From the NCBI GenBank assembly GCA_021794835.1, contig JAJYQA010000027.1, positions 1 through 64,000 of the forward strand: a DNA stretch of 64,000 nt, in the 5' to 3' direction. A model generated the notes under the pieces. That model did no database searches. It was not told the DNA's origin and saw nothing but the letters and a program-made list of their open reading frames with translations. The translations under genes were made by a program, and so were the position numbers. Below, piece by piece: positions 39,311-48,507 of this stretch. Every line of letters begins with the position of its first letter. The stretch's first letter is position 1. Source of the stretch: Actinomycetes bacterium. GTDB taxonomy: Bacteria > Actinomycetota > Aquicultoria > Aquicultorales > Aquicultoraceae.

Positions 39311-40447
39311 ATGTTATCGATCCTCAAAAAAGACGAGGGGTATACTGCCGTTTTCTTGGTTTTCATGGTTCTTGTATTGCTTTCAGTCCTCCTCACAGGT
39401 CTTACAGGTCTTTCAGTAACAAGCTACTCACTGGCAAAAACAAAAACCCTGCAAACCGATGCGCTGTATACAGCGGAATCCGGTATAAACTATGCCTTAA
39501 TAAATGCGGCTAATCCTTCATGGCGGCCGGATGGTTCGGTACAAACCGACGTCGAGCCAAATAAGAGTTACTTTAAAGTAAAGGTCAGCGATACTGCCGA
39601 TGGCAAAGTCATGATTACATCGTACGGTTTTGTTAAAGATGTGAATAACGAATGGGTTGAGAGAACAGTAAGAGTTTATGCAGAGAAAGCTATAGCAGAT
39701 GCGTTTCGCTTTGCGCTATTTTCTAACTCAAACACAGCAATGTCGGGAAACTCGACAATCCATAACGGTGATATGCATGTAAACGGGTCTGTCACACTTA
39801 GCGGCAACCCACAGATCGATGGTAAGCTTGAAGCGACAGGCTCGATCTTTAAGTCTGGTAATCCAAAAGTTGAAGACGGTATTTACCCAGGATCGCAACC
39901 GGTATCAATGCCGTCAATTGATTCAAATAGCTATCTGGCGAAAGCACAAGCCCTCGGAACTATAAACGGAAACGTTGTTGTTAGCGGTAACAATTCGGTA
40001 ACACTCAAGGGCTATATTAACGGTAATCTTTCTATCAGCGGCAACGCTCCCATTACGATCGACACTATTGTGTACGTGGGGGGCAGCGTTTCCATTTCCG
40101 GTAATATTAAGGTTTCCGGAAACGGTGTCATTATTGCGAACAACAATATAGCGGTCTCCGGAAATATTGAGTATCTGGCTGGCGATGAAGGGAAACTTGC
40201 CTTTATCTCGTTAGCTTCAGGCGGCGGCGCTATTTCTATATCAGGTAATCCCAGCATTGATGGGTTAATCTACGCGCCGAACGGAACCGTTAATATTTCA
40301 GGAAACCCCGATGTGCTTGGCGGGCTTGTTGCTGACGGCGTTAATCTTTCAGGTAATCCCACGATCACGCGCGATCCCGAGATCAATAGCCTGGTCGACG
40401 TTTTACCCGGTAATCTGCTTAAAGTTGTTTTCTGGCAGGGGATGTAA
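39311..40447 (+). CDS. PilX-like pilus protein with SGN-repeat beta-solenoid
   Basis: A 378-residue protein. The N-terminus resembles PilX-type minor pilus components: a charged leader, DEGYTAVFLV, one long hydrophobic helix (about 12-38), then ALYTAESGINYALINA. From about residue 140 it contains eleven SGN tripeptides, mostly as (V/I/L)x(I/L/V)SGN(P/x) spaced about 10-40 residues apart and often followed by I(D/N)G. The short alternating hydrophobic strands and Gly/Asn turns suggest a beta-helix, rather like bactofilins. It lies directly before two minor pilins and is probably exposed on the pilus or cell surface. Function unknown. Confidence 0.8.
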   Translation: MLSILKKDEGYTAVFLVFMVLVLLSVLLTGLTGLSVTSYSLAKTKTLQTDALYTAESGINYALINAANPSWRPDGSVQTDVEPNKSYFKVKVSDTADGKVMITSYGFVKDVNNEWVERTVRVYAEKAIADAFRFALFSNSNTAMSGNSTIHNGDMHVNGSVTLSGNPQIDGKLEATGSIFKSGNPKVEDGIYPGSQPVSMPSIDSNSYLAKAQALGTINGNVVVSGNNSVTLKGYINGNLSISGNAPITIDTIVYVGGSVSISGNIKVSGNGVIIANNNIAVSGNIEYLAGDEGKLAFISLASGGGAISISGNPSIDGLIYAPNGTVNISGNPDVLGGLVADGVNLSGNPTITRDPEINSLVDVLPGNLLKVVFWQGM

Positions 40448-40864
40448 ATGATTAATCCCAAATTCCGCTTAAAAAAACTAATGAGATGCGAATCAGGCGT
40501 TATTTCTATAGCCGAGATATTGGTTGCTTCGTCGTTGCTGTTATTGGTTGCAGCGGGCACGTTAAATGGATTAATCTTTTCTGCCGATACAACGGCGCGC
40601 ACCAACAGCGTAGTTATTGCAGGGGCGGTTCTGCAAAAGGAGATCGAGGCTGTAAAAACGCTTGGTAGCAATGTAACGGGTGAAGCCTACCATCAGGTGT
40701 CTTACGCCCCGCAATACGGGGTGGAAAGGGTGGTTGCAACGGACAGTCCGCAGGCCGGGATCGATAAGGTGACAGTAAATGTCTATAAATATCCTAAGGC
40801 CGATGGCGACCTGCCGCTAGCTGAGCTTTCGTTTTACGTCAAACAGGATGGAAGTGGCGTATGA
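40448..40864 (+). CDS. Minor pilin, PilV-like
   Basis: A 138-residue protein with a prepilin-like N-terminus (CESGVISIAEILVASSLLLLVAAGTL). This has Gly at the cleavage point and Glu at the fifth mature position, although the leader motif is less classical than in the major pilin. A short beta-rich C-terminal domain follows. It starts on the base after the upstream stop, and its own stop overlaps the next ATG (ATGATGG), so the three minor components are coupled. Probably part of the pilus-initiating tip complex. Confidence 0.75.
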   Translation: MINPKFRLKKLMRCESGVISIAEILVASSLLLLVAAGTLNGLIFSADTTARTNSVVIAGAVLQKEIEAVKTLGSNVTGEAYHQVSYAPQYGVERVVATDSPQAGIDKVTVNVYKYPKADGDLPLAELSFYVKQDGSGV

Positions 40865-42375
40865 TGGTACCATCTCTCTGGCGGTTCATAGTTAAAAACC
40901 AGAACGGTTTTATTAGTATAGTTGAGCTACTGATAGGTCTAGCACTTTTAGGCGTTATTATTGGCGGTGGTTACACACTTCTTGGGCTGGGATATCAGAT
41001 TGATTCGAGTGTTCAGGAAAGGACAGACCTTCAGAAACAAGCGCAGACAGTGCTGAACCAAATGGCCGACGACATACGCACGGCAAAAGAAATAAAAGAT
41101 GCGGAAACCGACCGTGTTGCTTTTATAGATGCACTCAATAACGCGAAGTGCTATTATTTGCAAGGCAACCAGCTCATGATGGCGCTAAATAACTCTTATA
41201 CCGGTGGGTCTATACAAATGAACGGCATATCGTCGCTATCATTTTCGTACGAAAAAGATAGCGGTGTCTTGGCCTCTAGTGCGGCAGAGGCCAAGACTGT
41301 GCTTATTGCTTTAACGGCCCAAAGCCTAAAAGATAGCAAAATAACCATCTCGCTCAATGGTGAGGCTAAGCTTAGAAATTTTGGTGTTGATACAGTGAGC
41401 CTACCAAAAGTAACGTTTACATTTGAGAGCTATCCCCTAGATGGGGAAACGCCGCCCAACCGCGCTGTTATCGGAGGTCCGAACTCCCAGTATAATTCGT
41501 ATCTTTCTGGGGGGATACCTGTTGTTTTAACGGCAAGCGATGCAGAGGAGATTATAGGAGTTAAATATTACGTGGCAGGGCTTATCTTAAGTGATGGGAA
41601 CTACACCCCATCTCCGCCGCAAACCTCGGTCAGTCCTCCTACATATTACTGGTATCCTTTGCAAATGAACGGTTCAAGTAGAGTATGGCCGGACGGCACG
41701 TATAAGTTCAAAGTGGAAGCAACCAGTGAAGACGGTTTCGTGGGAAGCAGCTACGTTTATTGGACTATAGATAACGATCCTCCTGCCTGGGATGATACCC
41801 AGCCTGCTGACCTGACGGCCATGGCTAATGATGCGACAGGTATCTTACTAAGCTGGCAGGCGGCAAGGGATGGTATCGACCAGGTTGACCACTACAGCGT
41901 GTATCGAAAGGATTTAACGATGCAAGAGGCTGATTTTACGACAATTCAAGATGACACCTACACACCCTCGCTGAATTACAACGATTCGAATGTTGTTGCC
42001 TGGCATACGTATTCGTATTATATTAAGGCGGTCAGCCCCGGAGGAAGACTTTCGGTTTTACCAAGTAATACAGTAACCGTGACAATGCCTTTTAGTATCA
42101 CGGCCACATCGTATATAGAAAGCAGCAAGTACAAGGTTGATATAACATGGAACGCGCCTCCCAGCGGAATCAACGTTGAGTACTATAAACTGTTTAGAAA
42201 CGGAGTGCAAGTTACAACGATACCATCGCCAATCCCCGCTTCCGCTATAAAATGCACCGATGATAACGGCGGCCTTGGGCTACAAAGCGGATCCACTTAT
42301 GAATACAAACTGCAAGCGTATAATAGCCAAAATAATTTGGTTGGTGAGAGTTTCACGTTATCGATTACGATCTGA
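40861..42375 (+). CDS. Large PilW-like minor pilin with two fibronectin type III-like domains
   Basis: A 504-residue protein. It has a prepilin-type N-terminus (NQNGFISIVELLIGLALLGVIIGGGYTLL), a PilW-like middle (about 40-170), then an Ig-like segment (about 215-305) with NGSSRVWPDGTYKFKVEA and two FN3-like domains. The first of these is LTAMANDATGILLSWQAA...YSYYIKAVS, about 312-400; the second is KVDITWNAP...YEYKLQAYN, about 405-500. The added extracellular modules make it a candidate tip adhesin. It follows the PilV-like gene with overlap. Confidence 0.78.
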   Translation: MMVPSLWRFIVKNQNGFISIVELLIGLALLGVIIGGGYTLLGLGYQIDSSVQERTDLQKQAQTVLNQMADDIRTAKEIKDAETDRVAFIDALNNAKCYYLQGNQLMMALNNSYTGGSIQMNGISSLSFSYEKDSGVLASSAAEAKTVLIALTAQSLKDSKITISLNGEAKLRNFGVDTVSLPKVTFTFESYPLDGETPPNRAVIGGPNSQYNSYLSGGIPVVLTASDAEEIIGVKYYVAGLILSDGNYTPSPPQTSVSPPTYYWYPLQMNGSSRVWPDGTYKFKVEATSEDGFVGSSYVYWTIDNDPPAWDDTQPADLTAMANDATGILLSWQAARDGIDQVDHYSVYRKDLTMQEADFTTIQDDTYTPSLNYNDSNVVAWHTYSYYIKAVSPGGRLSVLPSNTVTVTMPFSITATSYIESSKYKVDITWNAPPSGINVEYYKLFRNGVQVTTIPSPIPASAIKCTDDNGGLGLQSGSTYEYKLQAYNSQNNLVGESFTLSITI

Positions 42376-42541
42376 TAAAAAATCATCCCGGCAAGGGGTT
42401 GGAATTATCTAAAGTCTTTCTGTTTTTATCCGATTATTTATAAAGATACTGCTTGGGCCGTAAAAAGACTGGCAGTAACGCCCCGTCCTAAATGTAGAAG
42501 CGAAGATGCTGTATTTGCGTTTTAAATGCAGGAGGTAGGTT

Positions 42542-43693
42542 TTGGGATTTTTTAGCCTGGGCAAAGGGGTTGCTCCTGTTGGTTTAGATATCAGCGGAAA
42601 TATATTTAGGGTTGCTCAACTTAAGCCATCTGCAGATAAACCAGTCCTCGTAAATTATGCCAGTTTAAAAGCTCCTTTAGGCCTTACAAACGAAGGTGAG
42701 ATTTCGGATATCGATGGCGTTGCCAAGGCACTTGCTGCATTTTGGCGCGCGCAAAGGATATCTGAGAAGAAGGTTGTTGTGGGACTGGCCAACCAGAAGG
42801 TAATCGTAAGGGTTATTGAGATGCCTTATATGACCGAGACGGAACTAAGAAGCGCCATTAAGTTCCAGGCCAATGATTATATTCCAATTCCTATAGAAGA
42901 AGCGATCGTTGATTTTCAGATAATCTCCGAGCACGAAAATGATGAGGGCGAGAAAATGATAGACATTCTTATCGTGGCCGTGCGTAGGGATATGGTGGAG
43001 AACCTGATTAGTGCCGTGACGGGGGCGGGGCTTAAACCAGTTGTCATTGATGTGTCATCGCTGGCATTTGCCAGGGCGGTCATGGGCAACGACGTTAGGC
43101 CGGTTATTGAAGAGTTACCGGACCACTTAGGCGCAACCGCCCTAATCAATATTGGTTCAAACCTCACGGATATTGTGGTTATCGAGGATGAGATTCCCAG
43201 GTTTACCAGGATCAGCAACGTTGGAGGCGATACATTTACCAATGCATTGGTCGACCAGATTGGGATATCATTTGAGGATGCGGATTACTTAAAGACAGGA
43301 ATCGGTCTTCCTGCGGTTGAGGGGATCGAAAATGACGAGGACGTTATGGAACCAGCCATACCTTCCGAGATACAGCAATACGTTGACGTGGTAAGAAACG
43401 TCCTAGAGCAAGAAATGATTAAGTTTATAGCCGAAGTTAGAAGGTCTTTGGATTACTATCTCGTGCAGGCCATGAAGGCAAAAAGTATAGACAAGGTGAT
43501 CGTTTCAGGTGACGGGGCTAAGCTAAGGAGTTTTCTCAGCCACCTAAGAGAAAACCTGCAGATAGAGGCCGAGCTGGCGCACCCGCTTCGCAGCGTGCAG
43601 GTGGGCAAGAAGCTTAGCGAGACAAACATTGAAAGCGAGGAGCTTTCAATGGCCATTTGCCTGGGCCTTGCAATGCGGGGGATAGAAAAATGA
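42542..43693 (+). CDS. pilM: Type IV pilus assembly ATPase-fold protein PilM
   Basis: A 383-residue actin/FtsA-like protein. PilM nucleotide-binding motifs are visible: VGLDISGN-type phosphate 1 (PVGLDISGNIFRVAQL), NIGSNLTDIVV and a C-terminal VIVSGDGAKL. It sits at the inner membrane and binds the N-terminal tail of PilN, linking the motor to the periplasmic or outer components. The TTG start at 42542 has AGGAGG six bases upstream. Its stop overlaps the pilN ATG. A 166-bp gap separates it from the minor pilins; nothing clear is seen in it. Confidence 0.93.
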   Translation: MGFFSLGKGVAPVGLDISGNIFRVAQLKPSADKPVLVNYASLKAPLGLTNEGEISDIDGVAKALAAFWRAQRISEKKVVVGLANQKVIVRVIEMPYMTETELRSAIKFQANDYIPIPIEEAIVDFQIISEHENDEGEKMIDILIVAVRRDMVENLISAVTGAGLKPVVIDVSSLAFARAVMGNDVRPVIEELPDHLGATALINIGSNLTDIVVIEDEIPRFTRISNVGGDTFTNALVDQIGISFEDADYLKTGIGLPAVEGIENDEDVMEPAIPSEIQQYVDVVRNVLEQEMIKFIAEVRRSLDYYLVQAMKAKSIDKVIVSGDGAKLRSFLSHLRENLQIEAELAHPLRSVQVGKKLSETNIESEELSMAICLGLAMRGIEK

Positions 43694-44283
43694 TAAAGAT
43701 TAGAATCAACCTTCTTCCGGGAGAAATTAAAGATAAGCAAAAAGTAGAGAAGTTTATGGTTATGGCGATTCTTGGAATTGCGTTAGTAGTCGGATTACTT
43801 GGCGGGCTGTACGCATATAATGCGTGGAAGATTAAGACAGCGGAAGACAAAGTTGCGCTGCTACAGAATGAAACAGAAAAAATAAACCGATCTATCCAGT
43901 CACTTCGAGTCTATGAACAAAAACTTAAAGATGTTCAGATAAAGAAGCAGATACTGCAGCAGGCGATAAGTGGCCAGGTTGTTTGGTCGAAAATACTAGA
44001 GGAGTTAATGGTTGTAACTCCTGATGATGTCTCGTTAACGTCGCTTTCGGGTAACTCTGACGGCATAACCTTTAACGGCCAGGTGCCTGATCTGGGTGGT
44101 AATCCCGATACGGGACACAAGCCGGTGGCAGATTGGCTTGTGCATCTGGCCCAAATTAATCCCACGCCGGAGGTATGGCTAATCTCGTCAGAAAAACAAA
44201 AAAATACCGTCAATTTTATAAGTACTTTGAAGTTTAAGAATTCGTCGGTGCCTCCCGCCCCGCCCCGCCCTTCCGGGAAGTGA
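43690..44283 (+). CDS. pilN: Type IV pilus assembly protein PilN
   Basis: A 197-residue bitopic membrane protein. It begins MIKIRINLLPGEIK, the conserved PilM-binding INLLP motif, followed by a membrane helix (about 22-43), a coiled coil (50-90) and a small ferredoxin-like periplasmic domain. The ATG at 43690 overlaps the pilM stop. The C-terminus ends in a Pro-rich tail. It pairs with PilO in the alignment complex. Confidence 0.9.
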   Translation: MIKIRINLLPGEIKDKQKVEKFMVMAILGIALVVGLLGGLYAYNAWKIKTAEDKVALLQNETEKINRSIQSLRVYEQKLKDVQIKKQILQQAISGQVVWSKILEELMVVTPDDVSLTSLSGNSDGITFNGQVPDLGGNPDTGHKPVADWLVHLAQINPTPEVWLISSEKQKNTVNFISTLKFKNSSVPPAPPRPSGK

Positions 44284-44287
44284 TGGT

Positions 44288-44905
44288 ATGGATAAAATAG
44301 CTACTAAAAAGCAAATCTTAATATTGGTTGGAGTTTTGGTCGTGATGCTGGTCGCATTCTTCATGCTCGTATGGAGGCCACAGAGCAACCGGATTACAGG
44401 CCTGGAGAACCAGCGTTCTGCTGAAGAGATCAAGCTACAAACCGCCAAGACAACGCTTGCCATGCTCGAGGAAGATAAGCAAAATACCGCCGAGGCCGAG
44501 GCCGAGCTTGTAAAGCTTAAAAAGCAAATACCGATGAAGCCCAAGTTGCCGGAGATTGTAGACCAGTTACAAGGTATGGCAAACGATGCCGGAGTTAATC
44601 TGGTTTCAATCAAACCCAGTAATGTTGCGGTCAAAGGACAGTTCGGCGAGCTACAAGTAAACATCACCATAGAAGGAAGCTACACAGCCCTAGTGGACTT
44701 CTTAAGTAGGATAGAGGGATCACAAAGAACGTTTAAGACCTCGTCGATTAATATAAAGGTAAAAAGCTATCCTGACCTTACAATGAACGCTAGTCTGTCA
44801 GCATTTGTCATGGAAAGCAATGAGTCTTCGACGACGGCACCGGTGAAAGTGTCAGCTATGGGTACGGCAAACAGCCGGAGTGTAGCAGTAAATAGCAGTA
44901 AATAA
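44288..44905 (+). CDS. pilO: Type IV pilus assembly protein PilO
   Basis: A 205-residue bitopic protein with a membrane helix (about 10-30), a coiled coil (35-80) and a C-terminal domain with the PilO pattern (VDQLQGMANDAGVNLVSIKP, then IEGSYTALVDFLSRIEGSQR). It forms heterodimers with PilN. It starts four bases after the pilN stop. Confidence 0.9.
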   Translation: MDKIATKKQILILVGVLVVMLVAFFMLVWRPQSNRITGLENQRSAEEIKLQTAKTTLAMLEEDKQNTAEAEAELVKLKKQIPMKPKLPEIVDQLQGMANDAGVNLVSIKPSNVAVKGQFGELQVNITIEGSYTALVDFLSRIEGSQRTFKTSSINIKVKSYPDLTMNASLSAFVMESNESSTTAPVKVSAMGTANSRSVAVNSSK

Positions 44906-44921
44906 ATAATTGGGGATGCAT

Positions 44922-45536
44922 ATGGGAGCTGGGACAAAATCATCGAGAGTAAATGTAAGAGAGCTGATTAAGACACCTAAGGGCAAGGGGATAGCTGCCG
45001 GCTTAGCTTTGGTGCTGCTGGTTTTAGCTGTCCTAATGGCCATGATTTTTGCATTTCCAAGGTTAAACAACCAGCCTTTGCAACCGCCTAAAGCTTATGT
45101 GGCAAAAAATAGCCCAGGTAGCACTACGTCAACGGCCCAGGCTGGCCAGGCAACTGCGCCGCCTACAACCACAACCGATACCGCCGGCATCATCTCAGTA
45201 AAGAGCGATCTGTCCGATTATAGAGACCCGTTTGAACCGATTGCAGTAGCCACCAGCTCAGCTAACAGTCCTGCGGCTGGAGGGGCAACCAGCAGCGATA
45301 GCCAAAGTGGGTCGAGCGTAAGCTCAGTCAATGTCTTATCACTAGAAAGCATAACAACCGTAAATGGAGTTAGAAGTGCTATCGTGCTTTACCGAGGACA
45401 GCAGTATACCGTAAAGACAGGGGATCAGATCGATAGCTCACCGTTTCAGGTAACCGATATCGGTGAGAGCAATATAAGTTTGCTTTATGGCGAATCAAGG
45501 CTGACACTGCAGGTGGGAGATACTATTGTGAAGTAG
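44922..45536 (+). CDS. PilP-like pilus protein
   Basis: About 204 residues. It has a cytoplasmic N-terminal tail, one membrane helix (about 24-46), a long Thr/Ser/Ala/Gln-rich linker (50-145) and a C-terminal beta domain (about 148-204) with the pattern GVRSAIVLYRGQQYTVKTGDQI..F.V..I, as in PilP or GspC-type HR domains. There is a DYRDPFEP motif ahead of it, as in PilP. Gene order after pilO supports PilP. Unlike Gram-negative PilP it has a membrane helix instead of a lipobox. The start at 44922 has GGGG six bases upstream; TTG 44910 is possible. Confidence 0.78.
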   Translation: MGAGTKSSRVNVRELIKTPKGKGIAAGLALVLLVLAVLMAMIFAFPRLNNQPLQPPKAYVAKNSPGSTTSTAQAGQATAPPTTTTDTAGIISVKSDLSDYRDPFEPIAVATSSANSPAAGGATSSDSQSGSSVSSVNVLSLESITTVNGVRSAIVLYRGQQYTVKTGDQIDSSPFQVTDIGESNISLLYGESRLTLQVGDTIVK

Positions 45537-45587
45537 GTTTGGAGTGAGGGTTAAGTTTGAATTACGAATGTCGAATTGTTAACAACT

Positions 45588-45612
45588 AGGTGGAGGCAAT
45601 CTCCACCTTTTG
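45588..45612 (+). terminator. Intrinsic terminator closing the pilus operon
   Basis: An 8-bp stem, AGGTGGAG with CTCCACCT, around GCAAT, running directly into TTTTG. It lies about 50 bases after the PilP-like stop. Confidence 0.75.
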
Positions 45613-45670
45613 TAGTGATAAGCGGTAATTAGTTTTATTCTATGAACGACAAACACTGAACGATGAACGG

Positions 45671-45699
45671 ATTTATGATAAGTTATACTTATCATAAAT
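45671..45699. promoter_or_regulatory. Perfect 13-bp inverted repeat over a -10-like site before aroC
   Basis: Arms ATTTATGATAAGT and ACTTATCATAAAT are separated by TAT. The centre contains TATACT, a plausible -10 box, so a bound dimer would block it. It ends 17 bases before the aroC start. Probable operator of the aroC-aroK-aroB-aroQ operon; the regulator is unknown. Confidence 0.55.
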
Positions 45700-45716
45700 C
45701 AGAAATGAGGGTTTAA

Positions 45717-46871
45717 GTGCTGAGATACGTAACCGCTGGGGAGTCACACGGGCCCGCACTGATCGCAATAGTGGAAGGCATGCCGGCAGGTCTTAAACTA
45801 GACGTAGATGATTTAAATAAAGAGCTGGCCCGCCGGCAGCTGGGTTTTGGCCGTGGCGGGCGCATGAAGATAGAGAAGGACAAGGCTGATATTCTTAGCG
45901 GTGTAAGGTTTGGTATAACGCTGGGCTCACCAATTGCGCTAAAAATTGATAACCGTGATTGGGAAAACTGGCAGGTGAAGATGTCCGCCGGGGAAGTGTC
46001 GGAGGAAATTGAGCCGGTTACACAGCCGCGTCCCGGACATGCCGATTTGTCCGGTATCCTGAAAACTGGCCAGAAAGATATAAGAAATATCCTTGAGAGA
46101 TCAAGTGCACGTGAGACGGCGGCCCGGGTTGCCGCAGGCGCGGTTGCCAAGGCCCTCTTAAGGGAATTTGACATCCAAATCATAAGCCATGTCACATCAA
46201 TCGGCGAGGTAAAGGCAAACCTGCAGAAACTCCCAACGCCGGAAGACCTTGCAATAATAGACGAGTCTCCGGCTAGGTGTTTTGACCCAGAGGCAACCAA
46301 GAAAATGGTTGAGTTGATAGAGCAGACAAAAAAAGACAGAGACACTGTAGGCGGAGTGTTTGAGGTTCTTGCATATGGGTGTCCTCCGGGGCTTGGCGGC
46401 TATGCGTTTTGGGAAGATAAGCTAGACGGCAATCTTGCCCGCGCACTTATGGCTATCCAGGCAATTAAGGGGGTCGAGATCGGCGAGGGATTTGAAGCTG
46501 CCTACAAGCCCGGCTCGCAGATGCACGACGAGATATTTTATAGCAAAGGTAAGGGCTACTACCGGAAGACCAATAGAGCTGGCGGAATTGAGGGCGGCAT
46601 GACCAATGGAGAGGTAGTCATTGCAAGAGCAGCTATGAAGCCGATACCGACGTTGATGCAGCCACTTAAAACCGTCGATATTGATACAAAAGAGCCGGTT
46701 GAGGCGATAAAAGAGAGATCAGATATTTGCGCAGTGCCTGCAGCTGCGGTTATCGGCGAGGCAGTAGTTGCATTTGAAATAGCAAGGGCACTACTTAACA
46801 AGTTTGGCGGCGATGCAATGGATGATATAATGGCTGCTTACGGCCATTACTTAAAGAGGGTTCGGGATTGA
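45717..46871 (+). CDS. aroC: Chorismate synthase
   Basis: A 384-residue FMN-dependent enzyme that makes chorismate from EPSP. Signatures GESHGPALIAIVEGMPAG, RPGHADLSG and the SSARETAARVAAGA block are present, with the C-terminal GGIEGGMTNG and RSDICAVPAAAVIGEA. The GTG start has GAGGG five bases upstream. It is the first gene of a tight aroC-aroK-aroB-aroQ cluster; its TGA overlaps the aroK TTG. Confidence 0.97.
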   Translation: MLRYVTAGESHGPALIAIVEGMPAGLKLDVDDLNKELARRQLGFGRGGRMKIEKDKADILSGVRFGITLGSPIALKIDNRDWENWQVKMSAGEVSEEIEPVTQPRPGHADLSGILKTGQKDIRNILERSSARETAARVAAGAVAKALLREFDIQIISHVTSIGEVKANLQKLPTPEDLAIIDESPARCFDPEATKKMVELIEQTKKDRDTVGGVFEVLAYGCPPGLGGYAFWEDKLDGNLARALMAIQAIKGVEIGEGFEAAYKPGSQMHDEIFYSKGKGYYRKTNRAGGIEGGMTNGEVVIARAAMKPIPTLMQPLKTVDIDTKEPVEAIKERSDICAVPAAAVIGEAVVAFEIARALLNKFGGDAMDDIMAAYGHYLKRVRD

Positions 46872-47392
46872 AGAACATCGCGCTGGTAGGGTTCATGGGC
46901 TCGGGTAAGAGCACCGTCGGGCGGGCCCTATCCCAAAAAATGGGTTACTTGTTTATCGACTTAGACCGGCGGATTGAGAAAAGTACCGGAAGGTTCATCC
47001 CGGAGATATTTAAAAGAGACGGAGAGGACACATTTCGCCAGATCGAAGCCGCAGTTTTAAAGGACGTCCTTGCCGCTAAAAAAGCAGTAGTATCCTGCGG
47101 AGGTGGCATCGTTTTAAGGGAGGAGAATAGGGATATCCTAAAGCAGAAGGCAATTGTAATCTATCTTAAAGCTGAGACAGATGAGCTTTTTAGAAGGGTG
47201 GGCGCAACTGGAAGCAAGCGGCCGCTTTTAAATGTAGAAGACCCGAAGGCCGAGATTAAACGTCTGGTTGAAGAAAGGGAGCCGCTTTACCAGAGCGTTG
47301 CCAATATGACTATTAACACTGCCGGAGAAACCATAAACAATATTGTTGAGACGATTATAAAAGAGCTCAAGACGAGAGGCTTAAAGATTTAA
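46868..47392 (+). CDS. aroK: Shikimate kinase
   Basis: A 174-residue P-loop kinase that phosphorylates shikimate. Walker A is GFMGSGKSTVG, the shikimate site is DLDRRIE with DTFRQIE, then CGGGIVL and the lid RPLL. The TTG start overlaps the aroC stop and has GAGGG upstream. A 13-base gap leads to aroB. Confidence 0.96.
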   Translation: MKNIALVGFMGSGKSTVGRALSQKMGYLFIDLDRRIEKSTGRFIPEIFKRDGEDTFRQIEAAVLKDVLAAKKAVVSCGGGIVLREENRDILKQKAIVIYLKAETDELFRRVGATGSKRPLLNVEDPKAEIKRLVEEREPLYQSVANMTINTAGETINNIVETIIKELKTRGLKI

Positions 47393-47405
47393 AGGAAAAC
47401 AAAAG

Positions 47406-48506
47406 GTGCTGAACTTGATAAAACAGATTGTTGAAGTGTCGCTGGGCGAAAGAAGCTATCCAATATATATTGGCGAAAGTATGCTCTACGGCTTTGCGGA
47501 TAAGTTTAGGGAAAGATTTAACGGGGCAAAAGCTGCCATAATAACCAACCCAACGGTTTGGGATCTATATGGCAGCCAACTTACCGAGTCGTTAACTGCC
47601 GGAGCGGTCGACTACGAGCTTATCCTGGTGCCGGATGGTGAGAATGCGAAGTCCTTAGGCGTTGCCGAGCGGATTTACGGCGACCTCATCCAAAAGGGAT
47701 TTGAGCGGAAAGATGTTGTTATCGCGCTTGGAGGGGGTGTTGTGGGGGACCTGGCCGGGTTTGTTGCGGCCACCTACGAGAGGGGAGTGCCTTTTATTCA
47801 AATTCCAACAACACTGCTGGCGCAGGTGGATAGCAGCGTGGGCGGCAAGGTAGCTGTAAACCATGGGTTGGGTAAAAACATGATTGGGGCTTTTTACCAA
47901 CCAGCGTTTGTCTATATAGATGTATCGACACTAAATACCCTGCCGGATCAAGAATTCGCTGGCGGGATGGCCGAGGTTATAAAATATGCCTTTATTAAGG
48001 GTGAGCCGCTTCTTAGCCTTATCCAGGAAAAGAAGCGGGCGATTCTTGGCAAAGAAACCGGCTTATTATCCGAAGTGGTAAGGATATGCTGCTCAATTAA
48101 GGGCGAGATTGTAGAAAAGGATGAGCGAGATGTCGGGGTAAGAGCGTATCTTAACTACGGGCATACGCTGGGGCATGCTATCGAGTCAACCACAAAATAC
48201 GATTACACGCACGGCCAGGCAGTTGCGGTAGGAATGGTTTTTGCCGCAAGGTTGAGCCAGAGGCTTGGCTTGTTAGGTGAAGATGCGGTTGAGCTTCATA
48301 GGCGCGTAATAGCGGCTTACGGCCTCCCGACAACTGCCTCAGGGGCCAGCGCGGTCGAGTTGGTGCGGGTTATGGAAAGAGACAAGAAGAGAGCCGGCGG
48401 AGGACATTTCTTTGTCCTTCTTGATGGAATAGGGAACCCGGTTGTTAGAAAAATTGACGAAGATATGCTTGTTTCGGTTCTGAGCGAATTCTTAAGAGAG
48501 GTGTAG
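47406..48506 (+). CDS. aroB: 3-Dehydroquinate synthase
   Basis: A 366-residue NAD-dependent cyclase acting on DAHP. The NAD site is GGGVVGDLAGFVAATYERGV, followed by the IPTTLLAQVDSSVGGKVAVNHGLGKNMIG block and zinc ligands in the E-K-YG-H-H pattern (GMAEVIKYAF, LNYGHTLGHAIE, THGQAVAVGM). The GTG start at 47406 comes right after an A-rich spacer with AAAGG. Confidence 0.97.
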   Translation: MLNLIKQIVEVSLGERSYPIYIGESMLYGFADKFRERFNGAKAAIITNPTVWDLYGSQLTESLTAGAVDYELILVPDGENAKSLGVAERIYGDLIQKGFERKDVVIALGGGVVGDLAGFVAATYERGVPFIQIPTTLLAQVDSSVGGKVAVNHGLGKNMIGAFYQPAFVYIDVSTLNTLPDQEFAGGMAEVIKYAFIKGEPLLSLIQEKKRAILGKETGLLSEVVRICCSIKGEIVEKDERDVGVRAYLNYGHTLGHAIESTTKYDYTHGQAVAVGMVFAARLSQRLGLLGEDAVELHRRVIAAYGLPTTASGASAVELVRVMERDKKRAGGGHFFVLLDGIGNPVVRKIDEDMLVSVLSEFLREV

Positions 48507-48507
48507 G

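Noticed and set aside
45713-46345. Antisense ORF of 210 codons opposite aroC
   Set aside because: It is the reverse-frame shadow of chorismate synthase, and the aroC reading is unambiguous.
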